Positions 56,325-64,000 of a stretch of 64,000 bases of DNA are shown here, piece by piece. The DNA comes from an uncultured Oscillospiraceae bacterium (lineage in GTDB: Bacteria; Bacillota; Clostridia; Oscillospirales; Oscillospiraceae): contig CAJUKH010000037.1 of the NCBI GenBank assembly GCA_910587345.1, positions 32,128-96,127 on the forward strand, written 5' to 3'. The translations under genes and the position numbers were made by a program. The first letter of the stretch is position 1, and every line of letters begins with the position of its first letter. Below the pieces are notes generated by a model. The model was not told where the DNA came from. It did no database searches and worked only from the letters and a program-made list of their open reading frames with translations.

Positions 56325-58565
56325 ATGAAAGTTATCCATCTCATCAGCGGCGGCGACACAGGCGGAGCCAAGACCCATGTCCATATGCTACTGCAAAACC
56401 TCAGCCGGACCATCGATGTGACCATGGTCTGCTTCACCGACGGCCCCTTCGCCCAAGAGGCCCGGCAGCTTGGCATCCACACCGTCATTTTCCCCGGCAA
56501 CAACATCCTCCGGGTCTACCGGGAGCTGAAACGGTTCATTCTGGACGGCGGCTATGAACTCATCCACTGCCATGGAGCCAGGGGCAACATGATGGGAGCC
56601 CTTCTGAGCGGAGCCACCGGACTGCCCGTGGTGTCCACCGTCCACTCCGACCCCCGTCTGGACTATCTGGGCCGCCCTCTGGCCCGGCTCACCTACGGGG
56701 TGGTGAACACCATCGCCCTGCGGCGGCTGGACTACCGCATCGGCGTCTCCGATGCCATGACAGACCTTCTCATCTCCCGGGGCTTTGACCCGGACAGGCT
56801 CTTCACTATCTACAACGGCTTGGACTTCACCCCCCGGACCCCCAGTCTGGACCGGGAGGCCTATCTCCAAAGCCTGGACCTTACCTGGCCGGCAGATGCT
56901 GTCATCGTGGGCATCGCCGCCCGGCTGAACCCGGTGAAGGACATTGCCACCCTCATCCGGGGCTTCGCCCTGGCCCACGAGAGCTGCCCCCAGCTTCGCC
57001 TTCTCATCGCCGGTGACGGGGAGCAGCTTGCCATGCTTCAGGACCTGGCCCGGCGGCTCAATGTATCCCAAGAGGTCTGTTTCGCCGGCTGGGTCACCGA
57101 CACCGACAGCTTCTATAACGCTCTGGACATCAACGCCCTCACCTCCCTGTCTGAGAGCTTCCCCTATGCCATTACCGAGGGGGCCAGAGCCGGCCTGCCC
57201 ACCGTGGCCAGCCAAGTGGGAGGTATCCCCTATCTTATCGACCCCGGGGTCAACGGCTTCCTTTTTTCTCCCGGGGACCAGGAGGCTCTGGCCCATCATC
57301 TCTCCACGCTGGCCTCCGATAAGGCCCTGCGGGAGCATATGGGCCAGCGACTCTATGAGAAGGGCAAGAGCCAGTTTTCTCTGGAAAGCACTCTGGAGCG
57401 GCAGCTGGACATCTACAGGTCCATCCTCCGCCGGAAGGAGCGAAATGCCGGCAGGCGGGACGGGGCATTGGTCTGCGGCGCCTATGGCCGGGGCAACGCC
57501 GGCGATGACGCCATTTTGGAGGCCATTGTCCGGGAGCTGCGCCAGCTGGACCCCGACCTTCCCATCTGGGTCCTCTCCCGGCGCCCCCGGGAGACCCGGC
57601 TGACCTACCGGGTCAACTCCATCTATACCTTCCACGTCCCCCGGTTCCTCCGGCGGATGGGAAAGACCCGGCTCTATATCAACGGCGGCGGCTCGCTCAT
57701 GCAGGACGCCACCAGCCGCCGAAGCCTCTGGTTCTATCTCTTTACCATCTCGGCGGCCAAGCTGCTGGGTAACCGGGTCATGATGTACGGCTGCGGCATC
57801 GGACCCATCCACTATCCCTCCAACCGGAAGCTGTGCGCCAAGGTCCTCCAGAAGCGGGTGGATGCCATCACCCTCCGGGACACCCATTCCAAGGCCGAAC
57901 TGGACGCCATGGGGGTCACCAACCCCGAGATCATTCTCTCCGCCGACCCCACCGTCATCCTCCCCGCTGCGGAGAATGCCACGGTGGACGGCCTTCTGGA
58001 AAGCGCCGGGCTGGACCCCCAGGGCCGGTATATCGGCTTCACCCTCCGCCCCTGGCCGGGGTTCGAGGCCAAAGCCCCCATCTTTGCCAAAGCCGCCGAT
58101 TACGCCTACGAGAAATACGGTCTGATCCCCGTTTTTCTCCCCATCGAACCCCGGCTGGACACCGGCGCCGCCCGGCTGGTGGCCGCCTCCATGACCGCCC
58201 CCCACTACCTGCTTCCCGGGGCCGCCTCCTCCGACCACACCATCGGCCTTTTCGCCCGGATGAAGGTGGTAGTCTCCATGCGCCTCCACGCCCTGGTCTT
58301 TTCCGCCGGGCAGGCCGTTCCGCTGGTGGGGGTGGTCTATGACCCCAAGATCAGCTCCTTCCTCAGCTATATCGGGCAGGACCTCTATACCGATCTGAAC
58401 GCCCTCACGCCGGAGGGCCTCACCGCCCACATCGACGCCGCCGTTGCCCGCATCGGGGACGACGCCTTCCTCTCGGAAGGTGTGGACCGCCTCCGGGCGG
58501 TAGAGCGCCGCAATCAGGATACCGCCGGGGCCCTTCTGGGCCTGAAAGGAGAGAGGGCAGAATGA
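56325..58565 (+). CDS. GT4 glycosyltransferase-CsaB polysaccharide pyruvyltransferase fusion
   Basis: A 746-residue two-enzyme protein. Residues 1-370 are a GT4 glycosyltransferase: ISGGDTGGAKTHVHMLLQN near 7, AARLNPVKDIATLIRGF near 195 and the donor-binding ESFPYAITEGARAGLPTVAS near 275. Residues 385-740 are a CsaB-type pyruvyltransferase: GAYGRGNAGDDAILEAIVRE near 388, YINGGGSLMQD near 450, GCGIGPIHYPSNR, and SMRLHALVFSAGQAVPLVGV near 652. CsaB adds pyruvate ketals to wall polysaccharide so that SLH-domain proteins can bind. Both halves look intact. ATG 56325 follows GGAGGG. Confidence 0.92.
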   Translation: MKVIHLISGGDTGGAKTHVHMLLQNLSRTIDVTMVCFTDGPFAQEARQLGIHTVIFPGNNILRVYRELKRFILDGGYELIHCHGARGNMMGALLSGATGLPVVSTVHSDPRLDYLGRPLARLTYGVVNTIALRRLDYRIGVSDAMTDLLISRGFDPDRLFTIYNGLDFTPRTPSLDREAYLQSLDLTWPADAVIVGIAARLNPVKDIATLIRGFALAHESCPQLRLLIAGDGEQLAMLQDLARRLNVSQEVCFAGWVTDTDSFYNALDINALTSLSESFPYAITEGARAGLPTVASQVGGIPYLIDPGVNGFLFSPGDQEALAHHLSTLASDKALREHMGQRLYEKGKSQFSLESTLERQLDIYRSILRRKERNAGRRDGALVCGAYGRGNAGDDAILEAIVRELRQLDPDLPIWVLSRRPRETRLTYRVNSIYTFHVPRFLRRMGKTRLYINGGGSLMQDATSRRSLWFYLFTISAAKLLGNRVMMYGCGIGPIHYPSNRKLCAKVLQKRVDAITLRDTHSKAELDAMGVTNPEIILSADPTVILPAAENATVDGLLESAGLDPQGRYIGFTLRPWPGFEAKAPIFAKAADYAYEKYGLIPVFLPIEPRLDTGAARLVAASMTAPHYLLPGAASSDHTIGLFARMKVVVSMRLHALVFSAGQAVPLVGVVYDPKISSFLSYIGQDLYTDLNALTPEGLTAHIDAAVARIGDDAFLSEGVDRLRAVERRNQDTAGALLGLKGERAE

Positions 58566-59653
58566 AACGTCAAGTAGTCTGTCTGGCCGGGGAACCCTGG
58601 TCGGCCATCCCCACCCGGACCCAGCAGTTGATGAGCCGCATGAAGGACGCCGACGTTCTCTATTTTGAGCCTCCCGCCCCCCGGGGCTCCGATCTTTGGA
58701 AGAGAAAAGGCCGGAAGCTCCGCCCCGGTCTTATCGCCTATACCCTGCCCCCTACGCTTACCAGAGATCCCCGGAAAAAGCTGCTGGCCCGGTACGATGC
58801 CACCCGCACCGCCAAATTCCTCCAGTCCAAGCTGGAAAAACACCGTTTTGTAGAGCCGGTGCTCTGGTGCGCCAGCCCCGGCGGGGCGGAATATCTGGAC
58901 GACATCGCCTATCGCGGACTGGTCTACGACTGTTACCGGGACTGGCCCGATTACCCCGAATCCTGGGAGAGCGAGCTTGCCTCCACCGCCGATGTGATCT
59001 TTGCCGCCTCCCCCGACCTTCTGCGCCATGTGGTCCCCTGTAACTCCAACGTCTCTCTGCTGCCCTTTGGCTGTAACTATCCCATGTTCGCCAAGGACCG
59101 GCTGCCCCGTCCCCACGCCCTGCGGGATATGGAAGGCCCTATCTTTGGCTTTGTAGGCACTCTTTGGCCTGATTTGGACCTGACTCCGCTCATCCATCTG
59201 GCCTCCTCCCGCCCCGACTGCAGTATCGTGGTGGCGGGCCGGGACGCAGGGTGCTATCTGCTGCCCGAACTGCTGGACGAGCCAAATGTCCGCTATGTGG
59301 GACAGGTGGAGACGGTGGACCTGCCCGACTATCTGGGTGCCTTCCACGTCTGCACCTTCCTTCTCCGGCGGGAGCATCTTTATGACGACGTGATCCCCAC
59401 CCGGATGTTCGAGTATCTCTCCTCGGGCAAGCCCATCGTGGCCATGCTCCGCCCCGACCAGGTGGAGGACTTCCCCGACGTGGTCTACGGCGCCCACACC
59501 GCCGCCGAGTTTTCCCTTCTCTGCTCCCGTGCTTTGGAGGAGACTGGCACCTACGCCCGTGACCGCCGCCGGGAATACGGCAGGGCCGCCGCCTGGAGTG
59601 AACGGGCGGAGGATGTGAATCGGATTTTGGAGAGTATCGGGATGTTCAACTGA
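58562..59653 (+). CDS. Glycosyltransferase family 4-like protein (TuaH-like)
   Basis: A 363-residue cytosolic glycosyltransferase. The N-terminus (VVCLAGEPWSAIPTRTQQLM) and LVYDCYRDWPDYPESWESEL near 121 resemble TuaH and related wall-polymer glycosyltransferases; the C-terminal half has IFGFVGTLWPDLDLTPLIHL near 194 and the donor site VIPTRMFEYLSSGKPIVAM near 279. It overlaps the CsaB fusion gene by 4 bp (ATGA), so the two probably build the same secondary wall polymer. Confidence 0.85.
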   Translation: MKRQVVCLAGEPWSAIPTRTQQLMSRMKDADVLYFEPPAPRGSDLWKRKGRKLRPGLIAYTLPPTLTRDPRKKLLARYDATRTAKFLQSKLEKHRFVEPVLWCASPGGAEYLDDIAYRGLVYDCYRDWPDYPESWESELASTADVIFAASPDLLRHVVPCNSNVSLLPFGCNYPMFAKDRLPRPHALRDMEGPIFGFVGTLWPDLDLTPLIHLASSRPDCSIVVAGRDAGCYLLPELLDEPNVRYVGQVETVDLPDYLGAFHVCTFLLRREHLYDDVIPTRMFEYLSSGKPIVAMLRPDQVEDFPDVVYGAHTAAEFSLLCSRALEETGTYARDRRREYGRAAAWSERAEDVNRILESIGMFN

Positions 59654-59671
59654 TCTGCCGATCATCAGCCA

Positions 59672-59990
59672 TTTACCCTTTGACTGATGGGTGCGTGGTA
59701 ATCCTATGGGTGCGTAAACATGGGCCTGTTTTTCGGAGCAAATGTTCATATCAACCGGGTTGGCATCGGCTTGCCAGCCGGCCCTAAAACCGCTTTTTGG
59801 AAAAAGCGGTTCTGGACTCCCAAAAACCAAGGTCAGGACAAGGTGCGTTAGAATCGGCTCGTATCGTCTTTACGCCCCATGGTCCCCCTTGCCCCGCACC
59901 CGTGCATCCGTTGGTAAAACGCTAAAAGAAACATCGTTGCAATCAACCCGCCTCGACCTACACAGCTTGAGGTGTGGTTCTTTTCATCGA
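59672..59990. repeat. Dispersed intergenic repeat, copy 1
   Basis: This gene-free stretch (59654-60158, 505 bp) starts with a repeat shared with 63579-63870. Blocks in order are TTTGACTGATGGGTGCGTGG with CCTATGGGTGCGT, a copy-specific hairpin (AACCGCTTTTTGGAAAAAGCGGTT class, 59790-59815), then a 150-bp conserved core (59831-59980; GGCTCGTATCGTCTTTACGC, CCATGGTCCCCCTTGCCCCG). A further GC hairpin GGGGCGGG/CCCGCC sits at about 60009-60034. Short ORFs on both strands inside it look spurious. Confidence 0.8.
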
Positions 59991-60158
59991 AACCCATCCC
60001 ACCCCGTAGGGGCGGGTGTCCTCGCCCGCCCGGCCTTCCCACACAGCAAATTTGCACCACCGACCGGCGAAATGGAATGGTCCAACATCTCCTCTCCCCC
60101 AAAAAATCCCCTTCTACCTCCCGCCCCCTCACCGTACAATACGGCAGGGGGTGTTTTT

Positions 60159-61088
60159 ATGCCGATCTTGCCCGTCCTTCTTCTGCTGGCCGCTGTCATC
60201 CTGGTCAACGGCTGGACCGATGCGCCCAATGCCATCGCCGCACCGGTGGCTTCGGGGGTGCTGTCCTTCCCTTCTGCCGTGCTGCTGGCGGCGGTCTGCA
60301 ACCTGTTGGGAGTGGTCTGCACCACCCGTATCAGCGATGCCGTGGCCCGGACTCTTTTCTCCATTGCCGACTTCGGCCCCTACGCCGTCACCGCCCTCAC
60401 CGCCGCTTTAGCGGCTACGGTCCTCTGGGCCGTCATCGCCTGGCGGTTCGGCATCCCCACCAGCGAAAGCCACGCCCTCATGGCCGGCCTCATTGGTTCC
60501 GCTTTGGCCCTGGGGCTGGACCGGGTGCGGCTGGAGCCTCTTCTCCGGGTGGCTCTGGGGCTGGTCCTCTCCCTTCTTCTGGGGGCCTTTCTGGGCCGGG
60601 CTATCCTGGAGCTTCTTCCAACGGGAAAAGACCCGCTTTACCAAAAGGGCCAAATGTTAGGCGCCGCCCTCACCGCCTTCCTTCACGGCGCTCAGGACGG
60701 GCAGAAATTCCTGGGGGTACTGGCCCTTCTGCTCACCCTGCAGACCGGGACCTTCTCCCTGCCGCCCCAGGCCCCCTGGGTCTGCGCCGCCCTTATGGCG
60801 CTGGGCACCCTTCTGGGGGGCCGCCGCATCATCGACACGGTGGGCCGCAAGCTGGTGACCCTCACCCCCCGGTCGGGCTTTGCCGCCGAATTGGGCTGCG
60901 CCGCCGTTTTGACTCTCTGCACTCTCTGGGGCCTGCCCGTCTCCACCACCCACGCCAAGTCGGCCGCCATCTTTGGGGCCGGCGCCCATCCCGACTCCCG
61001 TGTGGCCGGTTCTTTGGGGGCCGCCTGGCTTTTCACTTTCCCCGCCTGCGGTGCTCTGGCCTTTCTTCTGGTCCGGCTCCTGAACTGA
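60159..61088 (+). CDS. Inorganic phosphate transporter, PiT family
   Basis: A 309-residue PiT permease with about nine to ten helices, importing phosphate with H+ or Na+. The two PiT signatures are ILVNGWTDAPNAIAAPVASG near 14 and LWGLPVSTTHAKSAAIFGAG near 262, with GIPTSESHALMAGLIGS near 97 and HGAQDGQKFLGVLALLL near 172. ATG 60159 follows AGGGGG; the long upstream open frame runs through the intergenic repeat and is not coding. It is a second phosphate transporter beside the NptA-like gene at 18253. Confidence 0.92.
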   Translation: MPILPVLLLLAAVILVNGWTDAPNAIAAPVASGVLSFPSAVLLAAVCNLLGVVCTTRISDAVARTLFSIADFGPYAVTALTAALAATVLWAVIAWRFGIPTSESHALMAGLIGSALALGLDRVRLEPLLRVALGLVLSLLLGAFLGRAILELLPTGKDPLYQKGQMLGAALTAFLHGAQDGQKFLGVLALLLTLQTGTFSLPPQAPWVCAALMALGTLLGGRRIIDTVGRKLVTLTPRSGFAAELGCAAVLTLCTLWGLPVSTTHAKSAAIFGAGAHPDSRVAGSLGAAWLFTFPACGALAFLLVRLLN

Positions 61089-61126
61089 AAAACACACCCT
61101 ATGGAAAATCCCATAGGGTGTGTTTT
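61089..61126. terminator. Bidirectional terminator between the PiT and AlkZ-like genes
   Basis: A perfect 16-bp stem (61089-61104 with 61111-61126), loop AAAATC, with A and T runs on both sides. Confidence 0.92.
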
Positions 61127-61132
61127 TTCTCT

Positions 61133-62128
61133 TCACAGCTGCCCCGCTGTTCCCCAGCCTATCTGCTCCACCCGGGCCAAGGCCTCCTGCTGAAGCGCCC
61201 TGGGCTGGCTTGTAAAGAACTCCGCCACCGGCTCCTTCTTTTTCAGGTTCCAGACCCCTGCCACCACCCCGTCCACGGCGACGGTGGGCAGGCAGATACC
61301 GGACTTCAAAATGACCGCCTTCCGGTATTCCCTGGGCAGCACCGCCTCCCGGTCCACATAGGACACCACATAGGGGTCAAAGCCGGAAAGCAGCGTCAAA
61401 TGCGGAATATCCCCCATGTCCCCCTTTGGGACATAGTAAAGCCGCTCTCTCCCCCGTTCCAGCCATTCCAGCCCCTCCAGCGCCTTTGCCTGCCTCACCA
61501 CGGCCTTATCCACTCCAAAGAACCAGGCCGCATCCTCCGGGCTTGCGGGGCCATAGGCCTCAAAAAAGCGCGGCAGCAGCTCCTCCAGCGCTTCCGCCGG
61601 GGAAAGGACAGGCTCCGCGCCGATCAGATCAAAATCCCGGCTCACCATGCTCCGAAAGGCCACTTTCCCCCGCCGGGCCAGATAGACAAATATCCCGCCC
61701 CAGGAGGAAAAGAGCCTTCCCACCGTCTCGGCATCGTAGCTGTCGGCAAAGATCTTCCGCATCTCAGAGCGGGAGTTGACCCCGTCTTCCATCAGGTAAA
61801 GTACCCGCCGGGCCACCTCCTCCACCTCTTCCTCCGGAAGCCCGAACCAGCTCCAGGGTGCGGCGTCGGCGTGGAGGGCCAGAAGCAGGGGCAAGTCCTC
61901 ATAGACGGCCCCGTGGAGGGTCCCCCGGTAAAGCCAGGTCTTGGTCAGGGCGTTTTTCCATCCCGTCAGCCCACAGCCCCGGATAAGGGCTGAAAACGCC
62001 ACATTCCGATGGAACCAGCAGTGAAGTCCCAGCAATTCTCCGGCCAGCTCCCCAATATCCCAACATCTCCGGGACAAATAAAGCCCATGCATCCGCCGCC
62101 GCAGAATATCCTCCGTCCCCTTGTCCAT
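61133..62128 (-). CDS. Winged-helix DNA-binding protein, AlkZ/YcaQ-like (HTH_42)
   Basis: A 331-residue protein of the HTH_42 family, whose characterised members AlkZ and YcaQ are DNA glycosylases for alkylated or crosslinked bases. Seen are the N-terminal helices with GLHCWFHRNVAFSALIRGCG, LTKTWLYRGTLHGAVYEDLP near 60 (wing region typical of the family), LSGFDPYVVSYVDRE near 248 and VAVDGVVAGVWNL near 283. The catalytic QxQ or QxD motif of AlkZ was not evident, so activity is uncertain. It ends the convergent pair with the phosphate transporter. Confidence 0.78.
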   Translation of the reverse strand: MDKGTEDILRRRMHGLYLSRRCWDIGELAGELLGLHCWFHRNVAFSALIRGCGLTGWKNALTKTWLYRGTLHGAVYEDLPLLLALHADAAPWSWFGLPEEEVEEVARRVLYLMEDGVNSRSEMRKIFADSYDAETVGRLFSSWGGIFVYLARRGKVAFRSMVSRDFDLIGAEPVLSPAEALEELLPRFFEAYGPASPEDAAWFFGVDKAVVRQAKALEGLEWLERGRERLYYVPKGDMGDIPHLTLLSGFDPYVVSYVDREAVLPREYRKAVILKSGICLPTVAVDGVVAGVWNLKKKEPVAEFFTSQPRALQQEALARVEQIGWGTAGQL

Positions 62129-62181
62129 CCTCCCGCCTCCCCGGTCTTTTGGGGCATCATATCATACGTCCCCTTCCCCTG

Positions 62182-63474
62182 TCAAGGCTTCCGGACCATC
62201 GGCAGCACCTCGCCGCTCAGGGCCAGAATGGCCAGCAGATTGGGTATCGCCATGCACCCGATGCACAAATCGCAAAGGGCCCACACCGTCTCCACCTGCC
62301 CCACGCTGCCCAAAATCACCGCCGCCAGATAGAGGATTTGAAAGGGGACCCGCCCCACCCCCAGCCAGCCCGCTCCCCGCTGACCATAATAGCTCCACCC
62401 CAGCAAAGAGGTAAAGGCAAACAAAAGCAGGCACACCGTAAGGATGACCTCCCCCCACCGGCCCAGCCCCACCCCGAAGGCCGCTCTTGCCAAGGCCGCT
62501 CCTGTCAGCCCCTCCGGCCCTTCCAGCACCCCCGTAGTCAGGATGACTAGAGCCGTAACGGTACACACCACCAGCGTGGAAAAGCAGGTTTCAAATATCC
62601 CCCAAAAGCCGGCCCGCCGTGCCGTTGTCTCCCCGGCGGCGGCATGGGCCATGGCGGAGGACCCCACCCCCGCCTCGTTGGTAAAGACCCCACGGGCCAC
62701 CCCATACCGCAAAGCGGCTCCCGCCGCGCCGCCCCAAGCCGCCCGGGGCGTGAGGGCGCAAGTCACTATCTCCCGCAAGGCAGGCAGCAGCGCCTCACGG
62801 CGCAGCCAAAGTATGGCCATTCCCGCCCCCAAAAAGAGGACCGCCATGACGGGCACCACGGCCTCACTGACCCGGCCGATCCCCCGCACCCCTCCTAAAA
62901 GCACCGCCCCAACACACAAAGCGACCCCAAGCCCCACCGTCAGCCGCCCCCAGCCAAAGGCCGCCTGAAGGGTATGCGCAATGGAGTTTGCCTGCACCAA
63001 AGCGCCCCCCGTCAAAGCGGCCATGGCGCACCACAGGGCAAACCAGGCCGCTCCCAGCCGCCACCCGAGCCGTCCCCTCATATACTCCATGGGTCCCCCC
63101 TCCCAGCCCTCAGCGGTCCTGACCCGGTATTTGACCGCCAAAGCCTTCTCCGCAAAACTGGTCATCATCCCCAGCAGGGCGGACACCCACATCCAGAACA
63201 CCGCTCCCGGCCCCCCGAAAAAGAGTGCCGTAGCAACCCCCGCCACAGCTCCGGTGCCGATGGTGGAGGCCAATGCGGTGGCCAGGGTCTGCATCTGGCT
63301 CAGCCCCTTCCCTCCGCCCCGTTCCTTTTTCAGCGACTCTACCGAGCCATTCCACCAGGTTTTTACCCCAAAAATCTGGAAAAACCCGCTCCTCACCGAA
63401 CACCAAAGCCCCACCAGCAAAAACGCCCCCAGCAGCCAGGGCCTCCAAAGCCCATCCGTCAACTGCTCCACCAC
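62182..63474 (-). CDS. Sodium:alanine/glycine symporter, AGCS family
   Basis: A 430-residue symporter with about eleven helices. It has TALASTIGTGAVAGVATALF near 67, the family signature region GGPGAVFWMWVSALLGMMTS, GGVRGIGRVSEAVVPVMAVL near 195 and VFTNEAGVGSSAMAHAAA near 263, all typical of AGCS members that move alanine or glycine with Na+. The start is uncertain: GTG 63474 has AAAGGGG eight bases upstream, whereas GTG 63483 overlaps that run. It is the last gene in the window. Confidence 0.9.
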   Translation of the reverse strand: MVEQLTDGLWRPWLLGAFLLVGLWCSVRSGFFQIFGVKTWWNGSVESLKKERGGGKGLSQMQTLATALASTIGTGAVAGVATALFFGGPGAVFWMWVSALLGMMTSFAEKALAVKYRVRTAEGWEGGPMEYMRGRLGWRLGAAWFALWCAMAALTGGALVQANSIAHTLQAAFGWGRLTVGLGVALCVGAVLLGGVRGIGRVSEAVVPVMAVLFLGAGMAILWLRREALLPALREIVTCALTPRAAWGGAAGAALRYGVARGVFTNEAGVGSSAMAHAAAGETTARRAGFWGIFETCFSTLVVCTVTALVILTTGVLEGPEGLTGAALARAAFGVGLGRWGEVILTVCLLLFAFTSLLGWSYYGQRGAGWLGVGRVPFQILYLAAVILGSVGQVETVWALCDLCIGCMAIPNLLAILALSGEVLPMVRKP

Positions 63475-63578
63475 GGACAACACCCCTTTCGGTAAGGTCT
63501 ATGCCCCACCCAAAGGAAAGATACCCCCGCAGGAAAAACTCCTCCCCAAAAAAGCGAAAACCCACCGATACCGGACTG

Positions 63579-63870
63579 TTTACCGTTTGACTGGTGGTTG
63601 CGTGGCAATCCTATGGGTGCGTGGATGCGAAAGACTATTCTTTTCCCGAGGAAAAGAATAGCCTCTCGCGCTCTCCAAGAAAAGTCTCAGGTCAAGACAA
63701 GGCGCGTTAAAGTCGGCTCGTATCGTCTTTACGCCCCCATGGTCCCCCTTGCCCCGCACCCGTGCGTCCGTTGGTGGAACACAAAAGAAATGTCGTTGAA
63801 ATTGACCCGCCTCTGTCTACACAGCTTGAAGGGCGGTTCCCCCCACCAGAAACCATTCCATCTCCGTAAG
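63579..63870. repeat. Dispersed intergenic repeat, copy 2
   Basis: The window's last 517 bp have no gene. Copy 2 has the same block order as copy 1: TTTGACTGGTGGTTGCGTGG, CCTATGGGTGCGT, a hairpin (CTATTCTTTTC-CCGAG-GAAAAGAATAG, 63636-63662), and the conserved core 63690-63840. The hairpin differs in sequence from that of copy 1 although it occupies the same place. Confidence 0.85.
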
Positions 63871-63877
63871 GCGGGTT

Positions 63878-64000
63878 CCGTTTGGATGGTGGGTGTGTGG
63901 GAAGCCTATGGGTGCGTGGATGCGAAAGACTATTCTTTTCCCGAGGAAAAGAATAGCCTCTCGCGCTCTCCAAGAAAAGTCTCAGGTCAAGACCAAGTGC
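63878..64000. repeat. Dispersed intergenic repeat, copy 3 (cut by window edge)
   Basis: It follows copy 2 directly. It starts TTTGGATGGTGGGTGTGTGG and then matches copy 2 without a mismatch over 89 bp (63905-63993 against 63610-63698), including the hairpin. The core lies beyond the window. Confidence 0.85.

Noticed and set aside
59742..60158. 139-codon N-terminal extension of the phosphate transporter
   Set aside because: It runs through the intergenic repeat, lacks a ribosome site and has no hydrophobic pattern, while ATG 60159 has AGGGGG upstream.
63707..63973. 88-residue minus-strand ORF ending KDDTSRL, and the similar 94-residue ORF at 59848-60132
   Set aside because: Both end with the same short peptide only because they cross the intergenic repeat core; no ribosome site and low-complexity composition.

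Overview
The window is one contiguous, gene-dense stretch of high-GC chromosome. It fits an endospore-forming, anaerobic Clostridia member of the Oscillospiraceae type (Flavonifractor, Lawsonibacter or Intestinimonas-like). That assignment is inferred from gene content, GC-rich codon use, strong Shine-Dalgarno sites, GTG/TTG starts, BclA-type spore-surface proteins and sigma-K/sigma-G-like promoters; no 16S gene is present to confirm it.

Region 1 (1-9.7 kb, minus strand) is a nucleoside import and breakdown operon. One strong promoter at 9637-9665 reads through adenine deaminase, a ribokinase-type kinase, DeoD, a nucleoside hydrolase, a BMP lipoprotein, an ABC ATPase, two permeases and a second, window-truncated hydrolase. 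Region 2 (10-16.5 kb, plus) is a de novo pyrimidine cluster: pyrC, pyrF and pyrKD. It is interspersed with two small membrane proteins, a decayed ORF and three paralogous small Cys-pair proteins that share a C-terminal motif. Region 3 (16.5-21.5 kb, plus) has two GNAT genes, a histidine phosphatase-GNAT fusion, an NptA-type Na/Pi transporter and an ankyrin protein.

Region 4 (21.5-36 kb) is mostly a minus-strand housekeeping run: ddl, murF, ABC-F, a YdcF-like protein, prfA, two small genes, Sua5/TsaC, a P-loop protein, Nudix, HD, YbaK-type deacylase, coaE and an M18 aminopeptidase. A DivIVA-like gene and a serpin lipoprotein lie at its end. Region 5 (36-45.5 kb) holds a secreted FMN/FAD reductase, purA, a CofE-like protein, an HTH membrane regulator, an RlmI-like methyltransferase, a DAO-Rieske oxidoreductase and an aldo/keto reductase with ferredoxin motifs.

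Region 6 (45.6-50.4 kb) is a spore-surface locus. Three paralogues share an N-terminal domain: one carries a Pro-Cys stalk and two carry collagen stalks with BclA-like heads. They are expressed divergently, probably from sigma-K promoters, and are followed by a GT2 glycosyltransferase. Region 7 (50.4-51.2 kb) is a five-tRNA operon (Gly, Arg, His, Gln, Lys) with many stem-loops. Region 8 (51.3-64 kb) has small membrane proteins, a DUF1540 gene behind a sigma-G-like promoter, GIY-YIG, ThpR, TraX-like and PAP2 genes, a GT4-CsaB fusion with a second glycosyltransferase, a PiT transporter, an AlkZ-like protein and an AGCS symporter. Two long gene-free stretches there carry three copies of an undescribed intergenic repeat.
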